From: Novosphingobium sp.
GTDB lineage: Bacteria > Pseudomonadota > Alphaproteobacteria > Sphingomonadales > Sphingomonadaceae
Direction of reading: 5' to 3'
Assembly: GCA_024236235.1 (NCBI GenBank)
Contig: JACKKV010000001.1
Span: 310,001 to 374,000, forward strand
Length of the DNA: 64,000 nt
Shown here: positions 1 to 9,363 of the stretch, piece by piece
How the letters are laid out: each line of letters starts with the position of its first letter
How positions within the stretch are numbered: position 1 is the first letter of the stretch
Program-made: the position numbers and the translations under genes
Notes under the pieces: generated by a model
The model's database searches: none
The model's input: the letters and a program-made list of their open reading frames with translations, nothing else
Told to the model about the DNA's origin: nothing

Positions 1-66
1 GCCCCGCCGGAAGGGCTTTATTTCGTGGAAGCGATGTATCGGTTTGGATACCGGCAGTCAGCTTGA
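1..66 (+). CDS. truA: tRNA pseudouridine synthase A, C-terminal fragment (partial)
   Basis: The frame opening at base 1 runs 21 codons to a TGA at 64-66 and reads APPEGLYFVEAMYRF and a few more residues. The stretch PPEGLYFVEA closely resembles the conserved C-terminal strand of TruA, the enzyme that converts uridines 38-40 of the tRNA anticodon arm to pseudouridine. The rest of the gene lies outside the window. The tail after the motif is longer than usual, which may reflect an indel like those in the nearby cobS. The identification rests on a short stretch, so it is tentative. Confidence 0.6.
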   Translation, partial: APPEGLYFVEAMYRFGYRQSA

Positions 67-904
67 ATGTCGGTTTCGGTCGGGATGGGATCACAAGCCT
101 GCGTCGGTGGAACGGGTACACGCTCTTCTCGTGATCGTCAGATGTGCTCATTTTGGTTCTGGTTCCAGCGAAATAAAATAGGTTGATCTCTATTCTAAGG
201 CGACTTCATTTTTTTCTGTCTAAAACTCCTAAATGAGTCACACCGAATCCATTTCGAATTTTCTCGACATTTATGCCGATATTTTTAAATATCAAATTCC
301 ACAAATTCGTTTGTTTTTAGGGAATTTTCGCCAACTATAACTTTAAAATCAGCCCTCTCAATTACAGAGCCTTCGAAGTTGACTTCCTTTTCGAAGAACA
401 ATGACGCCCGCACACTCTCTTGCGGCCGCGCGCTCGCAGATCATAAACGGCGCCCAGCGCTCTGAGACCACGCTACTCAGGCTTCCGGTTAGTTTGCCAC
501 TAACGACAGGGGTTTCAGACCTTTGCGAGTTTGCAGCGTCAACAAGGGGCGATCTTCGTCATCGCGATGCCTGGGCGGTCTAAAGACGCCGCTCTCACCA
601 GCAGCTAAATGGCGATCATGGGTTGCGCAGAACGCGTTTCTGCCCCTCATGAACCGATCCCACTCGGTATAGATATTTCTGGCCTCGAAGCGGAATTTGC
701 CATGATTTTGCTTTTCCATCTCCGAACCATTCTAATGCAATTTCAGTCATCCGCGATCCATACATCGTCGTTTGCTTGCCCGCGGATCGAGAGCCGCGCG
801 ACGCCTGCAACTGTTCCCTCATACTCCGCTATCGATCGGACGGCCCCGGTCAAAACCGACTATGGACGCTGCGCTATTGCGCGCGCGAGTAAACGCCAGA
901 CACC
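67..904. other. Long stretch without a recognisable gene
   Basis: About 840 bases hold no open frame that looks coding. Bases 140-400 are AT-rich, unlike the rest of the window, with many T and A runs. Bases 400-900 regain high GC, but the short frames on both strands (for example minus strand 489-719 and 616-822) overlap each other and resemble no family I know. cobT would be expected here, downstream of cobS, but I see no trace of it. This may be low-quality or misjoined sequence, a scar of deletion, or foreign DNA. Confidence 0.5.
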
Positions 905-1873
905 TCCCCACCTTGGCAATTCGTGCCGACGCGCTGAATATTCTGCCACCCAGCATCCGTTCCGCTTCGTCGCACTTGTTGGGAAGGTCAGGCGGAAGCG
1001 AAGCCCATCCTGAAGATCGCGGTGTTCTGCGCCCAGTTGATCACCGTGCGCGGGCTCATCACCGTGGAGATATCGCCATTGATGAAGCCCTGCCGGGTCA
1101 GGTCCGCCACCCGCACCATATTGGCAATGGTGGCCGCGTCCGCTTCGGGCGCCTTGGCGGCCACGATCTGCTGTTCGGTTTCGGCGGGCAGGTAATTGAG
1201 GCCGACCACCAGGCTCCACCGGTCCATCTGGCCCTGGTTGATCTGCTGCGTGCCGTGATACAGCCCGCTGGTATCGCCCGCCCACCGTGTTGGCGGTGGC
1301 GAACAACCGGAAATAGGGGGTTGGGGCGAACGATCCGGTTCTGGTCCAGCAGGGTCAGCTTGCCTTCGGTTTCCAGCACGCGCTGGATCACGAACTTCAC
1401 ATCGGGCCGACCGGCGTCATATTCGTCGAACACCAGCGCGGTCGGCGTCTGCAACGCCAGGGCAGCAACCCTTCGCGAAATTCGGTGACCTGCAACCCGT
1501 CGCGCAGCACGATGGCATCGCGCCCGATCAGGTCGATGCGGCTGATATGCGCGTCCAGATTGATCCGCACGCAAGGCCATTTGAGCCGCGCCGCCACCTG
1601 TTCGATGTGAGTCGATTTGCCGGTGCCGTGATAGCCCTGCACCATCACCCGGCGATTATAGGCAAAGCCCGCCAGGATCGCGAGCGTGGTGTCCGGATCA
1701 AACACATAACTCTCGTCAAGGTCGGGCACCCGCTCATCCGCCTGGGAAAAGGCAGGGCATTTCATGTCGATGTCGATCCCGAACAGCTCGCGCACGCTGA
1801 TTTCGGTGTCGGGCGCAGGCAGCAGCGTTTCACCGCCATGCGGATCGGAAGGGGAATGGGCCATCTGGTTCAT
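905..1873 (-). pseudogene. cobS: Cobaltochelatase subunit CobS, disrupted by several indels
   Basis: CobS is the AAA+ ATPase that works with CobT and CobN to insert cobalt into hydrogenobyrinic acid diamide in aerobic cobalamin synthesis. The N-terminal half reads cleanly from 1873 and includes the Walker A motif GYHGTGKST. The rest of the protein is recognisable but split over three frames: one base seems lost near 1459, one T added near 1312, two bases lost near 1288, and further single-base changes near 920-1000. The residues between the breaks (for example FDEYDAGRPDV, MDRWSLVVGLNYLP, MSPRTVINW) are well conserved. Such clean residues with many small indels fit sequencing or assembly error at least as well as true decay. 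An upstream in-frame ATG at 1927 exists, but the start at 1873 (MNQMAHS) matches the family better. The J-domain gene upstream is its usual neighbour. Confidence 0.85.
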
Positions 1874-1992
1874 CGTGCTGCTTCGCCTAGCGGCGCTGGC
1901 GCGCCGCCGCAACAGGCTTTGGCGCAAGGGCCGTCATCGCGCAGTCAAATCTATCGCGCAGGCTGCACTCGTGATAACCGGAGCTGATGGCC

Positions 1993-2625
1993 ATGCCGCA
2001 TTACACCTTTTACACCAATCCGATGTCGCGCGGGCAGATCGCGCGCTGGGCGCTGCATGAAGCGGGCGCGGAATATGCAACGGTGCTGGTTGACTGGGCG
2101 GACAAGCCGGTCGCGCTGCTCGCCGCCAATCCCATGGGCAAGGTGCCGGTCATCATTCACCATGCCGAAGAAGGTGACCGGGTGGTGAGCGAATGCGCCG
2201 CGATCTGCGCCTATCTGGCTGAAATGCACCCCGAACGCCAGCTTGGCCCCAGTGACACCGAATGCGCGGATTACCTGCGCTGGCTGTTCTTTGCGGCCGG
2301 CCCGCTGGAACAGGCGGTGATCTCCAGATTCATGGGCTGGGAAGAACGCGACCCGCAGAAGCAGGGCATGCTGGGCTTCGGCAGTTTCGAACGCACGATG
2401 GATACGCTGGACGGCTGGCTTGGGGCGCATGACTATGTCTGCGGTGCCCGCTTTACCATGGCCGATGTCTATGTCGGCAGCCAGGTGGACTGGGGGCTGA
2501 CTTTCGGCACGATCCCCCCGCGCGAAGCCTTTGTCGCCTATGCCGAACGGTTGCAGGCGCGCCCGGCCTACAAGGCGGCCAAGGCCATCGACAATGAACT
2601 GATCGGAAAGACGCGCGGCCCCTGA
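1993..2625 (+). CDS. Glutathione S-transferase family protein
   Basis: A cytosolic protein of 210 residues with a thioredoxin-fold N-terminal domain (HYTFYTNPMSRGQIARWALHEAG) carrying the NPMGKVPV strand with its cis-proline and the glutathione-contacting SE pair (VVSECAA). An all-helical C-terminal domain follows. Such enzymes conjugate or reduce substrates with glutathione; the substrate cannot be told. There are in-frame ATGs at 1987 and 1993. GGAG at 1980-1983 lies nine bases before the second but only three before the first, so 1993 is preferred. It is divergent from cobS and convergent with the J-domain gene. Confidence 0.9.
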   Translation: MPHYTFYTNPMSRGQIARWALHEAGAEYATVLVDWADKPVALLAANPMGKVPVIIHHAEEGDRVVSECAAICAYLAEMHPERQLGPSDTECADYLRWLFFAAGPLEQAVISRFMGWEERDPQKQGMLGFGSFERTMDTLDGWLGAHDYVCGARFTMADVYVGSQVDWGLTFGTIPPREAFVAYAERLQARPAYKAAKAIDNELIGKTRGP

Positions 2626-2638
2626 ATTTCAGACCGTG

Positions 2639-3232
2639 TCAGCCCAGGGCGCGGCTTTTCCTGAGCAACTGATAGGCTTCCACCACCCGGCCAAGGTGCG
2701 CTTCGTGCCGCCGGTCACCGCCATTGCGGTCGGGGTGATAGCGCCGCACCAGTTCGGAATAGCGGCGGCGCAGCGCGGTGCGGTCGGCATCGCCGCTCAG
2801 CCCCATCATCGTCAGCGCCTCACGCTCCGGCCCGGAAAAGCGGGCGAAGGCCTGTGCATTCGCATCCGTGCGCGCGGCCCGGCGGCGAATTGCGGATGCG
2901 CGCGCACCGATCGCATCCAGCGGATCGTCGAAATCCGCCCAGCGCGGCATGGCGCTGGCCCCCGCATCGGCGCGAAAGGCCCGGCTTTCGGTCTGCCAGC
3001 CGGCCACCGGCGATTGGGCCTGCAGGATTTCCTGCGCGCTCATCCCGTCGAACCAGTCGTATCCGGCGTTGAATTCGCGCACATGATCAAGGCAGAACCA
3101 GCGCCAGTCGCCCGGCCCGTCAAAACCGGGCGGGCGGCCGCCGGGGGCGCGGAATTCGCCCGGCTCGGTGCAGCCCGGCGCCTCGCAATCGCGCCCGTCA
3201 CTCTCGATCCGTCCGTGGAACCTGTCACGCAT
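2639..3232 (-). CDS. J-domain (DnaJ-like) protein
   Basis: A protein of 197 residues with a J domain at the C terminus: around residues 140-195 it carries the HPD tripeptide (RRYHPDRNGGD) that stimulates DnaK ATPase. The N-terminal part has a cysteine pair (CEAPGC) and a later cysteine in WRWFCLDHV, which could bind metal. This architecture is typical of a single-J-domain co-chaperone that sits between bolA and cobS in many alphaproteobacteria. It lies upstream of cobS on the same strand and may be co-transcribed with it. The client is unknown. Confidence 0.88.
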   Translation of the reverse strand: MRDRFHGRIESDGRDCEAPGCTEPGEFRAPGGRPPGFDGPGDWRWFCLDHVREFNAGYDWFDGMSAQEILQAQSPVAGWQTESRAFRADAGASAMPRWADFDDPLDAIGARASAIRRRAARTDANAQAFARFSGPEREALTMMGLSGDADRTALRRRYSELVRRYHPDRNGGDRRHEAHLGRVVEAYQLLRKSRALG

Positions 3233-3296
3233 AAGGCCTTTAGCATGGCGAGCGAGCGCCTATATTGGAAGACCCGAAAATTGAGGATTTGCAATT

Positions 3297-3569
3297 ATGG
3301 CCGGACCGATCCAGCAGGAAATCGAAGCGACCCTGAACGCCGCATTCGCGCCGGACCGGCTGGATGTGATCAATGACAGCGCCACGCATCGCGGCCATTC
3401 CGGCGATGACGGCAGCGGCGAATCCCATTTCACCGTAGTGATCGAAAGCGCCCAGTTTGCCGGAAAATCGCGGCTCGAACGCCAGCGCATGGTCAATCGC
3501 GCGCTGGGCGACATTCCGGGTGAGCGGGTTCACGCCCTGGCCATCAGGGCCAGCGCGCCGGGCGAGTAA
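3297..3569 (+). CDS. BolA family protein
   Basis: A small protein of 90 residues with the BolA/IbaG fold: THRGHSG and ESHFTVVIES form the KH-like core, with the conserved histidine used for iron-sulfur binding with monothiol glutaredoxins. BolA proteins take part in iron-sulfur trafficking and stress responses. It is divergent from the J-domain gene, with 64 bases between the two start codons, so both promoters must sit there. No grxD is seen in the window. Confidence 0.92.
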   Translation: MAGPIQQEIEATLNAAFAPDRLDVINDSATHRGHSGDDGSGESHFTVVIESAQFAGKSRLERQRMVNRALGDIPGERVHALAIRASAPGE

Positions 3570-3620
3570 TTCCGCGCGCCCATTGCCCTTTGGCCGCGCC
3601 CGGCCTAAGTGCGCCCCGCT

Positions 3621-4286
3621 ATGCAAAAGCCGCTGACATTCGCCGTGCCCAAGGGGCGCATTCTGGACGAGGCGCTGCCCGTGATGGCGCGCGCCGGCAT
3701 CGTTCCCGAAGCCGCCTTTCACGACAAGAAGAACCGCGCGCTCAGCTTCGCCAGCGACGACGGGGCGATGCGGATCATCCGCGTGCGCGCCTTCGATGTC
3801 GCGACCTTCGTGGCCCATGGCGCGGCGCAGATGGGCATTGTCGGCTCGGACGTAGTGGAAGAGTTCAATTATCCCGAACTCTACGCGCCGGTGGATCTCG
3901 ACATCGGCCATTGCCGCCTCTCCGTTGCCGAACCTGCCGACCGGGCAGGAACGGGCAGCGCGCAGGGCCATGTCAGCCATCTGCGCGTGGCGACCAAATA
4001 CCCCAACCTGACCCGCCGCCACTTCGAAAGCCGGGGCATCCAGGCCGAATGCGTCAAGCTGAACGGCGCGATGGAGCTTGCCCCCGGCCTTGGTCTGGCC
4101 GGACGGATTGTGGACCTGGTGTCGACCGGGCAGACGCTTAAGGACAATGGCCTGGTCGAAACGGACCGGATCATCGCGATTTCCGCGCGGCTGGTGGTCA
4201 ATCGCGCGGCGCTGAAGACGGACGAACGGGTCGGCGCGCTGGTCGATGCCTTTCGCGCCATTGCCGCAGCGGGCAAGGCCGCCTGA
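3621..4286 (+). CDS. hisG: ATP phosphoribosyltransferase, short form
   Basis: Catalyses the first step of histidine synthesis, joining ATP and PRPP. At 221 residues it is the short HisG form, which lacks the C-terminal regulatory domain and needs the HisZ partner; hisZ is not in this window. Visible hallmarks are FAVPKGRILDEALP at the start and GLAGRIVDLVSTGQTLKDNGL, the PRPP loop region. A GTG lies in frame at 3609, but the ATG at 3621 starts the protein where the family does. The stop overlaps the hisD start by one base (TGATG), indicating translational coupling. Confidence 0.95.
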   Translation: MQKPLTFAVPKGRILDEALPVMARAGIVPEAAFHDKKNRALSFASDDGAMRIIRVRAFDVATFVAHGAAQMGIVGSDVVEEFNYPELYAPVDLDIGHCRLSVAEPADRAGTGSAQGHVSHLRVATKYPNLTRRHFESRGIQAECVKLNGAMELAPGLGLAGRIVDLVSTGQTLKDNGLVETDRIIAISARLVVNRAALKTDERVGALVDAFRAIAAAGKAA

Positions 4287-5575
4287 TGCTGCGCCTTGCA
4301 ACCAGCGAGGCCGGCTTTGCCAAGGCCTTCGCCAGGCTGGTGGCGGATCGCCGCGAAAGCGATGATGATGTCGCGCGCGACGTCTCGCTGATCCTTGGCG
4401 AAGTGCGCCAGCGCGGAGATGAGGCGCTGGCCGAATACACCGCCCGCTTCGACCATTACCAGCTGACGGCAGAGGCTGACTGGTTAATCACGGCCGAACA
4501 ATGCCGCGCGGCCTGCGATGCGCTGGACCCGGAACTGCGGGCCGCGCTGGAACTGGCCGCATCGCGCATCCGCGCCTATCACGAAGCGCAAAGGCCCGCA
4601 GACCGCGACGCCACTGATGCAGCGGGCGTGCGGCTGGGCGCGCGCTGGCGCGCGGTTGACGCAGCCGGGCTTTACGTTCCGGGCGGGCGGGCCGCCTATC
4701 CCTCGTCCCTGCTGATGAACGCGATACCCGCCAGGGTAGCAGGGGTGGACCGGCTGGTAGTCGTCACCCCCACCCCGCACGGGCAGGTCAATCCGCTGGT
4801 TCTGGCCGCCGCGCATATTGCCGGGGTGGATGAAATCTGGCGGGTCGGCGGGGCGCAGGCCGTGGCCGCGCTTGCTTATGGCACCGCGCGCATTCGCCCG
4901 GTCGACGTTGTCACCGGCCCCGGGAACGCCTGGGTGGCCGAGGCGAAACGCCAGCTTTACGGGGTGGTCGGGATCGACATGGTTGCCGGGCCAAGCGAAA
5001 TTCTGGTCATCGCCGACGGCCGGAACGATCCGGACTGGATCGCCGCTGACCTGCTGAGCCAGGCCGAGCATGATCCGTCGGCGCAATCCATCCTGATTAC
5101 TGATGATCCGGTCTTCGCCGATGTGGTGGCTGACCGGGTCGCGGTGCAGGCGGCGATGCTGGCCACCAAGACGGTGGCGAGCGCGAGCTGGAACACGCAT
5201 GGCGTCATCATCGAAGTCGCCAGCCTTGATGAAGCCCCGGCGCTGGCCAATGCGCTGGCGGCGGAACATGTCCAGCTGGCGGTGGACGAGCCCGAAGGGC
5301 TGATGAACGAAATCCGGCATGCGGGCAGCGTGTTCCTGGGCCGGCTGACCCCGGAAGCGGTCGGCGATTATGTCGCCGGGCCCAATCACGTCCTGCCCAC
5401 CGGGCGGCGCGCGCGCTTCGCCTCGGGCCTGTCCGTGCTCGACTTCATGAAACGCACCAGTTTCATCAGCCTCGATCAGGCGGCGCTGCAGGCGATCGGC
5501 CCGGCGGCGGTCGCACTGGCTCATGCAGAAGGCCTTCCGGCCCATGCCCAATCCGTGGAGCTGCGCCTGAAATGA
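4286..5575 (+). CDS. hisD: Histidinol dehydrogenase
   Basis: NAD-dependent zinc enzyme of 429 residues that oxidises histidinol twice to histidine. Family motifs are clear: VVTGPGNAWVAEAKR, VGIDMVAGPSEILV, LSQAEHDPSAQS (with zinc and catalytic residues) and GPNHVLPTGRRARFASGLSV, where the histidine contributes to catalysis. The start overlaps the hisG stop, and its own stop overlaps the nusB start (ATGA). The length is normal for the family. Confidence 0.97.
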   Translation: MLRLATSEAGFAKAFARLVADRRESDDDVARDVSLILGEVRQRGDEALAEYTARFDHYQLTAEADWLITAEQCRAACDALDPELRAALELAASRIRAYHEAQRPADRDATDAAGVRLGARWRAVDAAGLYVPGGRAAYPSSLLMNAIPARVAGVDRLVVVTPTPHGQVNPLVLAAAHIAGVDEIWRVGGAQAVAALAYGTARIRPVDVVTGPGNAWVAEAKRQLYGVVGIDMVAGPSEILVIADGRNDPDWIAADLLSQAEHDPSAQSILITDDPVFADVVADRVAVQAAMLATKTVASASWNTHGVIIEVASLDEAPALANALAAEHVQLAVDEPEGLMNEIRHAGSVFLGRLTPEAVGDYVAGPNHVLPTGRRARFASGLSVLDFMKRTSFISLDQAALQAIGPAAVALAHAEGLPAHAQSVELRLK

Positions 5576-6024
5576 GCAGGAATGCACGCGCCCTCGCCCG
5601 TTCCGCCGCCCGGCTTGCGGCGGTCCAGGCCCTGTACCAGCAGGCGATGGAAGGCACCGCGCTGGTGCAGCTGCTGGATGAATTCCACCAGCACCGGCTG
5701 GGTGCAGCGATCGAGGACGAACAGCTGGCCGATGCTGAAGTCAGCTTCTTCGACGATATCGTCAAAGGGGTCGACGCGCGCCGCGACGAGATTGACGGGC
5801 TGCTGGCCGAACGGCTTGCCGCCGGCTGGACGCTCGCCCGGCTTGACCGGACGATGTTGCAGATCCTGCGCGCCGGCACATATGAGCTGGTGGCGCGCGC
5901 GGATGTGCCCACGGCCAGCGCGATCAGCGAATATCTCGACGTCGCGCATGCGTTTTTTGACGAGCGGGAAGCGAAATTCGCCAATGGCGTTCTGGACGCC
6001 GTAGCGAAGGCGGTGCGGAGCTGA
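5572..6024 (+). CDS. nusB: Transcription antitermination factor NusB
   Basis: An all-helical protein of 150 residues that binds boxA RNA together with NusE (S10) to allow antitermination in rRNA operons. The N-terminal RSAARLAAVQALYQ and the C-terminal SAISEYLDVAHAF(F)D segments are typical, the latter adjoining the RNA- and S10-binding surface. It overlaps hisD by four bases and is followed by thiL, as is common for this group, so the four genes from hisG probably form one transcript. Confidence 0.95.
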   Translation: MSRNARALARSAARLAAVQALYQQAMEGTALVQLLDEFHQHRLGAAIEDEQLADAEVSFFDDIVKGVDARRDEIDGLLAERLAAGWTLARLDRTMLQILRAGTYELVARADVPTASAISEYLDVAHAFFDEREAKFANGVLDAVAKAVRS

Positions 6025-6079
6025 CCGTTCGGCACATATGCCATGCTGAACCCGGTCGTGCGGGCAGGACAGGTGCGGC

Positions 6080-6937
6080 ATGGCGAATGAATTGAAGTTC
6101 ATCGATGCGCTGCGCGCCCTCGCCACTCATCCCGCCGCGCGCGGGCTGGATGATGACGCGGCGGTGCTGGAAATCGGCGGCGAAACGCTGATCCTGACGC
6201 ATGACATGATGGCGCAGGGAACCCATTTTCCCGCCAATGCCGACATGGCCGACCTTGCCTGGAAACTGGTCGCGGTGAACCTGTCCGACCTTGCCGCAAA
6301 GGGCGCCGAACCGCTCAGCATCCTGCTCGGCTATGCGCTGGGCGAGGATGATGCAGGTTTCGTGGCGGGCCTGCGCGATGTGCTGGAAGCGTTCAACGTG
6401 CCGCTGCTGGGCGGCGACACGATCCGGGCGAAGGGCGCACGCTGCTTTGGCGTAACCGCCATTGGCCGCGCTACGCATGTCCCCGTGCCGGATCGGCGCA
6501 ACGCACGGCCGGGCGAGGCCGTGTGGGTAACTGGCGCGCTGGGACGCGCAATGCTGGGCTTTGAAGGCCAGACAGAATTTGCCGGGGCCTTTGCGCGCCC
6601 CGTCCCCCGTCTGGCTGAAGGCCGGGCGCTGGCGCCGCATGTCGGGGCGATGATGGATGTGTCCGACGGGCTGCTGCTCGATTGCTGGCGCATGGCGACA
6701 GCCAGCGACGTGACGATTGAGCTGGAAAGGGCTCGCCTGCCGGTGGCCGATCCTGCCCGGCTCGACGAATGCATCCGCTGGGGCGATGATTACGAACTGC
6801 TGTTCACCCTGCCCGAAGGCTTCCACCCTCCGGTTGCGGCAAACGCAATAGGCATGGTGGCGCAGAAAAATGGCGCCGCCCTCCGGCTCGACGGCACGAC
6901 GCTTACCCCCGCCGACGGGATCGGATACCGGCACTAG
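6080..6937 (+). CDS. thiL: Thiamine-monophosphate kinase
   Basis: Phosphorylates thiamine monophosphate to thiamine pyrophosphate. The protein has 285 residues with the PurM-like fold: GLDDDAAVL near the N terminus and DMMAQGTHFP bind Mg-ATP, VNLSDLAAKGAEPL is the family signature, and GGDTIRAKG and MMDVSDGLLLD are the other acidic metal-binding loops. It lies 55 bases after nusB in the usual alphaproteobacterial order. Confidence 0.95.
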   Translation: MANELKFIDALRALATHPAARGLDDDAAVLEIGGETLILTHDMMAQGTHFPANADMADLAWKLVAVNLSDLAAKGAEPLSILLGYALGEDDAGFVAGLRDVLEAFNVPLLGGDTIRAKGARCFGVTAIGRATHVPVPDRRNARPGEAVWVTGALGRAMLGFEGQTEFAGAFARPVPRLAEGRALAPHVGAMMDVSDGLLLDCWRMATASDVTIELERARLPVADPARLDECIRWGDDYELLFTLPEGFHPPVAANAIGMVAQKNGAALRLDGTTLTPADGIGYRH

Positions 6938-7073
6938 CCAGGAAAACGGCGTAAAATCCCTCATTTTCGCCGGTTTGGGCTTGCGCTTGGCTGGCCCGGC
7001 CATTAGCCACCTGCGGTCCGCGTCAAACAGGGCGGATTTGGGATTGGAACATTCATAATAATAGGGGGAACGC

Positions 7074-9200
7074 GTGAACCTCGTCGTCATCGCAATTTGT
7101 CTGGGGCTGCTTGCCGTCGTGTACGGCTTCGTAACCAGCCGCCAGGTTCTCGGCGCTTCTGCCGGTAACGAAAAAATGCAGGAAATCGCCGGTGCCATTC
7201 AGGAAGGCGCACAAGCCTATCTGAAGCGCCAGTACACCACCATCGCCATTGTCGGCGTGGTCGTGGCGGTTATCGTCGCCTGGGCGCTGGGAACGATCTC
7301 GGCCGTGGGCTTCATCATCGGCGCGGTGCTTTCCGGCGTCGCCGGCTTCATCGGCATGAACATTTCCGTGCGCGCCAATGTGCGCACCGCTGCCGCGGCC
7401 CAGAAGGGCCTGCAGGACGGGCTGACGCTGGCGTTCCGCGCCGGTGCAATCACCGGCCTGCTGGTGGCGGGCCTCGCGCTGCTCGCGATTGCGGTGTTCT
7501 ACTGGTATCTCACCGGCCCCGGTGGCTATTCCATCGGCGGCGATGATCGCACCGTGGTTGACGGCCTGGTCGCACTGGCCTTCGGCGCTTCGCTGATTTC
7601 CATCTTCGCGCGTCTGGGCGGCGGCATCTTCACCAAGGCCGCTGACGTCGGTGCGGATCTCGTCGGCAAGGTCGAAGCCGGCATTCCCGAAGACGACCCG
7701 CGCAACCCCGCCGTGATCGCGGACAATGTGGGCGACAATGTGGGTGACTGCGCCGGCATGGCCGCCGACCTGTTCGAAACCTATGTCGTCACCGTGGGCG
7801 CCACCATGGTGCTGACCGCGCTGCTCCTGAAGGGCACAGGCGCGCTGCTCGAACCGCTGATGGCGCTGCCGCTGCTGATCGGCGGCGTGTGCATCGTCAC
7901 CAGCATCATCGGCACCTACTTCGTCCGCCTCGGCGGCGGCACGAATGTGATGGGCGCAATGTACAAGGGCTTCCTCGTATCCGCCGTTCTGGCCATTCCG
8001 GCGATCTGGTTCGCCACGAACTATGCGCTGGGCAGCATGGAGGCACCGATCGGTGAAACCGGGTTCAACGGACGGTCACTGTTCTACTGTTCGCTGCTGG
8101 GTCTGGTCATCACGGGCCTCATCATCTGGATCACCGAATATTACACCGGCACCGGCTTCCGCCCGGTCCGCTCCATCGCCAAGGCTTCGGAAACGGGCCA
8201 TGGCACCAATGTGATCCAGGGCCTGGCGATCAGCCTTGAATCGACCGCACTGCCCACGCTGGTGATCGTGGCGGGCATCATCATCGCTCACCAGCTGGCG
8301 GGTCTGATCGGCATCGCCTATGGCGCCACCGCCATGCTGGCGCTGGCCGGGATGGTCGTTGCGCTCGACGCTTACGGGCCGGTGACGGACAATGCCGGGG
8401 GCATCGCCGAAATGGCCGGGCTCGATGACAGCGTCCGCGAAAAGACGGACCTGCTCGACGCGGTCGGCAACACCACCAAGGCCGTGACCAAGGGCTATGC
8501 CATCGGTTCGGCGGGGCTTGCCGCGCTGGTACTGTTCGCCGCCTACACCACTGACCTCAACCACTTTGCCGAAAAGCTGGGCCTCGCGGTCGATGCCAAT
8601 GGCAAGGCGGCTGTGAACTTCAGCCTCGAAAACCCCTATGTCATCGTCGGCCTGCTGCTGGGCGCCCTGCTGCCCTATCTGTTCGGTTCGATGGGCATGA
8701 CGGCGGTGGGCCGTGCGGCTGGCGACGTGGTCAAGGATGTGCGTGACCAGTTCCGCAACGATCCCGGCATCATGGCCGGCACGTCGAAGCCTAACTATGC
8801 CCGCACGGTCGATCTGGTCACCAAGGCCGCGATCAAGGAGATGATCATCCCCTCGCTGCTGCCGGTGCTGGCGCCGATCGTGGTCTATTTCGTCATCACT
8901 GCGGTGGCGGGCCAGGCCAACGGCTTTGCCGCGCTGGGTGCGCTGCTGCTGGGCGTGATCGTCGGCGGACTGTTCGTGGCGCTTTCCATGACTGCCGGCG
9001 GCGGTGCATGGGACAACGCCAAGAAGTACATCGAAGACGGCAATCACGGCGGCAAGGGCTCCGAGGCACACAAGGCCGCGGTGACCGGCGACACGGTCGG
9101 CGATCCGTACAAGGATACCGCCGGCCCTGCCGTCAACCCGATGATCAAGATCACCAACATCGTGGCGCTGCTGCTGCTCGCCGCGCTTGCTGCACACTGA
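7074..9200 (+). CDS. hppA: K+-independent proton-translocating pyrophosphatase
   Basis: Integral membrane protein of 708 residues with about 16 helices that couples hydrolysis of pyrophosphate to proton export. The catalytic acidic segments are visible: DVGADLVGKVEAGIPEDDPRN and DNVGDNVGDCAGMAADLFE around residues 190-230, and the second set near the C terminus (DNAKKYIEDG, GDTVGDPYKDTAGPA). GNTTKA puts lysine at about residue 469; this marks the K+-insensitive subfamily, as K+-dependent enzymes have alanine there. The start is GTG, with the purine-rich AGGGGGAA six bases or so upstream. A strong terminator follows. Confidence 0.96.
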   Translation: MNLVVIAICLGLLAVVYGFVTSRQVLGASAGNEKMQEIAGAIQEGAQAYLKRQYTTIAIVGVVVAVIVAWALGTISAVGFIIGAVLSGVAGFIGMNISVRANVRTAAAAQKGLQDGLTLAFRAGAITGLLVAGLALLAIAVFYWYLTGPGGYSIGGDDRTVVDGLVALAFGASLISIFARLGGGIFTKAADVGADLVGKVEAGIPEDDPRNPAVIADNVGDNVGDCAGMAADLFETYVVTVGATMVLTALLLKGTGALLEPLMALPLLIGGVCIVTSIIGTYFVRLGGGTNVMGAMYKGFLVSAVLAIPAIWFATNYALGSMEAPIGETGFNGRSLFYCSLLGLVITGLIIWITEYYTGTGFRPVRSIAKASETGHGTNVIQGLAISLESTALPTLVIVAGIIIAHQLAGLIGIAYGATAMLALAGMVVALDAYGPVTDNAGGIAEMAGLDDSVREKTDLLDAVGNTTKAVTKGYAIGSAGLAALVLFAAYTTDLNHFAEKLGLAVDANGKAAVNFSLENPYVIVGLLLGALLPYLFGSMGMTAVGRAAGDVVKDVRDQFRNDPGIMAGTSKPNYARTVDLVTKAAIKEMIIPSLLPVLAPIVVYFVITAVAGQANGFAALGALLLGVIVGGLFVALSMTAGGGAWDNAKKYIEDGNHGGKGSEAHKAAVTGDTVGDPYKDTAGPAVNPMIKITNIVALLLLAALAAH

Positions 9201-9228
9201 TCCCGTCGGGACACAGACCGGGCATCGA

Positions 9229-9259
9229 CCCCGTCCGGAGCGATCCGGGCGGGGTTTTT
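9229..9259 (+). terminator. Rho-independent terminator after hppA
   Basis: An 11-base stem, CCCCGTCCGGA paired with TCCGGGCGGGG at 9244-9254, has a four-base loop and is followed by five T residues. It lies 28 bases after the hppA stop and should end that transcript. Confidence 0.85.
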
Positions 9260-9363
9260 GCTGCCTGCACTTATCCACAATGCTGCACTGCGGCATCTTG
9301 CAAAGCACGCAAATCCAATACTTGCCATTGACGACTCGCCGCAAACGGGCGCACATGTGAGCG

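Noticed and set aside
140..400. AT-rich segment as a replication origin
   Set aside because: It has no DnaA boxes and its neighbours, truA and cobS, are not origin markers.
489..822. Short overlapping minus-strand frames upstream of the truA end
   Set aside because: They overlap in different frames, lack ribosome sites and resemble nothing known.
9271..9279. Perfect DnaA box TTATCCACA between hppA and tesB
   Set aside because: One nine-base match is expected by chance in 64 kb, and there is no cluster of boxes, AT-rich region or origin-type neighbour.
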